NCBI GenBank assembly: GCA_944329505.1
Contig: CALVIJ010000072.1
Location: 1 to 5,143 of the forward strand
Length of the DNA stretch: 5,143 nt
Origin: an uncultured Bacilli bacterium
GTDB lineage: Bacteria; Bacillota_I; Bacilli_A; RF39; UBA660
Reading direction: 5' to 3'
The notes below the pieces were generated by a model. It had not been told where the DNA came from. It saw only the letters and a program-made list of their open reading frames with translations, and ran no database searches. The position numbers were made by a program, and so were the translations under genes. Shown here one piece after another: positions 4,852-5,143 of this stretch. How positions within the stretch are numbered: position 1 is the stretch's first letter; each line of letters opens with the position of its first letter.

Positions 4852-4884
4852 GGGGATTCGAACCCTCGACCCTACGGGTATGAA
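4840..4884 (-). tRNA. tRNA-Met(CAU), 3' half only; likely attachment-site remnant
   Basis: On the minus strand the order is: anticodon loop TTCATAC (4884-4878, anticodon CAU at 4882-4880), 3' anticodon strand CCGTA (4877-4873), five-base variable loop, T arm GAGGG-TTCGAAT-CCCCC (4867-4851), 3' acceptor strand TCTCGCT (4850-4844), discriminator A and encoded CCA (4842-4840). CATACCCG and the CGCT-ACCA ending match elongator tRNA-Met of Firmicutes. The 5' half is missing. Where TACGG should pair with CCGTA there is a run of T residues, and no D arm or 5' acceptor strand (expected GGCGAGA) can be found upstream. The T stem has one A-C mismatch. A break exactly at the anticodon loop, with an intact 3' half and native terminator, is the usual distal scar of a tyrosine-integrase element in a tRNA gene. 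Decay or misassembly are alternatives. Confidence 0.82.
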
Positions 4885-4920
4885 AAAAAAGCTCTAATTA
4901 GTGATATAGTGCAAAATATC

Positions 4921-4947
4921 AAAAAAGCCTTTATTTTTAAGGCTTTT
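4921..4947 (-). terminator. Terminator hairpin right of the tRNA fragment
   Basis: AAAAGCCTT (4923-4931) and AAGGCTTTT (4939-4947) form a 9-bp stem with a 7-base loop. On the minus strand the stem runs into six T residues (plus 4921-4926), so it should stop transcription arriving from the right before it reaches the tRNA fragment. The plus-strand side also ends in TTTT, so it may work weakly both ways. Confidence 0.75.
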
Positions 4948-4960
4948 CATTACTTGTAAA

Positions 4961-5010
4961 ATTCGAGTAAGTTTGAATAGATTTGATTAAATATAAATAA
5001 ATTTGAATTA
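4961..5010. repeat. Five tandem degenerate 10-base repeats
   Basis: Five consecutive 10-base units match the consensus ATTTGAATAA at 8, 8, 9, 8 and 9 of 10 positions: ATTCGAGTAA, GTTTGAATAG, ATTTGATTAA, ATATAAATAA, ATTTGAATTA (4961, 4971, 4981, 4991, 5001). The phase is exact. The unit is close to one DNA turn, so bound proteins or A/T tracts would line up on one face. The block lies in the non-coding stretch between the presumed attachment site and a possible gene end. I see no gene in 4885-5083. Confidence 0.5.
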
Positions 5011-5083
5011 TTTTTTATAAAAAATAACTAAAATTTAACTACAAATTTTTTATAGATATTTAATCAATAAATTGTAATTTGCA

Positions 5084-5143
5084 TTATTTCTTATTCGGTT
5101 TTCTTTTAATAAAAAGTAATTTTTTTAAATCTTCTATTATCGA
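5084..5143 (-). CDS. Possible C-terminus of a gene running in from the right (partial)
   Basis: From the right edge a minus-strand frame is open for 19 codons and stops at TAA (5086-5084), ending in FIKRKPNKK. A short amphipathic stretch (IIEDLKKLL) followed by a basic tail is typical of a protein C-terminus, and a terminator on the same strand lies about 137 bases further on. Nineteen codons are too few to exclude chance. If real, it would be the first gene of whatever was inserted at the tRNA. Confidence 0.35.
   Translation of the reverse strand, partial: SIIEDLKKLLFIKRKPNKK

Noticed and set aside
4840..4884. Reading the tRNA-like end as the 3' end of tmRNA
   Set aside because: The segment contains a normal anticodon loop with CAU and the CCGTA stem strand of elongator tRNA-Met. 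tmRNA lacks these.
4885..4912. Possible degenerate 5' half of the tRNA: minus-strand TTAGAGC at the correct distance from the anticodon loop
   Set aside because: Seven bases and the spacing fit a D-arm end. However, the 5' anticodon strand is only T residues, no GCTC partner for GAGC exists and no acceptor strand complementary to TCTCGCT is found, so chance is more likely.
4961..5010. Tandem units as a CRISPR array
   Set aside because: Units are 10 bases, degenerate and contiguous, with no spacers.
5101..5127. CTTTT/AAAAG hairpin followed by T residues near the right edge as a terminator
   Set aside because: The stem is almost only A-T, short, and would overlap the possible coding end on the other strand. 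Too weak to call.

Overview
The window is AT-rich (roughly 70% A+T by eye) and reads well with the standard bacterial code: tryptophans are TGG and no in-frame TGA occurs in the genes. Purine-rich Shine-Dalgarno sequences, sigma-A type promoters and the tRNA-Met type point to a low-GC Gram-positive bacterium (Firmicutes/Bacillota, possibly an uncultured gut member of Bacilli or Clostridia). This placement is inference. I cannot name a species.

Left part (1-3280), probably host backbone. An unrecognised 194-residue protein is encoded on the minus strand, with a perfect consensus promoter and its own terminator. Divergent to it are a short-chain dehydrogenase/reductase gene (SDR, 257 residues, Ser-Tyr-Lys triad intact, third glycine of the nucleotide-binding motif missing) and then fhs, formate-tetrahydrofolate ligase (552 residues, complete). 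fhs has its own extended -10 promoter in the 32-base gap after the SDR gene. A 9-bp inverted repeat puts the fhs ribosome binding site and start codon in a loop. A clear intrinsic terminator closes this block at 3255-3280.

Middle part (3281-4680), a mobile element. It is an IS200/IS605-type element carrying only tnpB, the RNA-guided nuclease; no tnpA is present. TnpB keeps all three RuvC acidic residues and the zinc-finger cysteines. It has a strong promoter, and its stop codon is followed by four consecutive hairpins that look like an omega-RNA scaffold ending at the right end of the element. Its codon choice (ATA, GGA) differs from that of fhs (ATT, GGT), consistent with transfer.

Right part (4671-5143), a scarred junction. 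Directly after the element lies the ribosome binding site and first 15 codons of a minus-strand gene, cut off by a stop codon at the element's edge. Next comes the 3' half of a tRNA-Met(CAU) gene with its terminator; its 5' half is absent and the break falls at the anticodon loop. This is what a tRNA-integrating element leaves at its distal end, so an integrated element may begin at about 4884 and run out of the window to the right. A 16-base imperfect copy of the tRNA 3' terminus lies 62 bases away. A block of five degenerate 10-base repeats at 4961-5010, a terminator hairpin and a possible C-terminal fragment of another minus-strand gene complete the window.

Two layers of mobile DNA thus appear side by side: a TnpB/omega-RNA element that has cut a small gene, and a likely tRNA-Met attachment site. 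The promoter of the cut gene points into the element and could produce RNA antisense to the omega-RNA.
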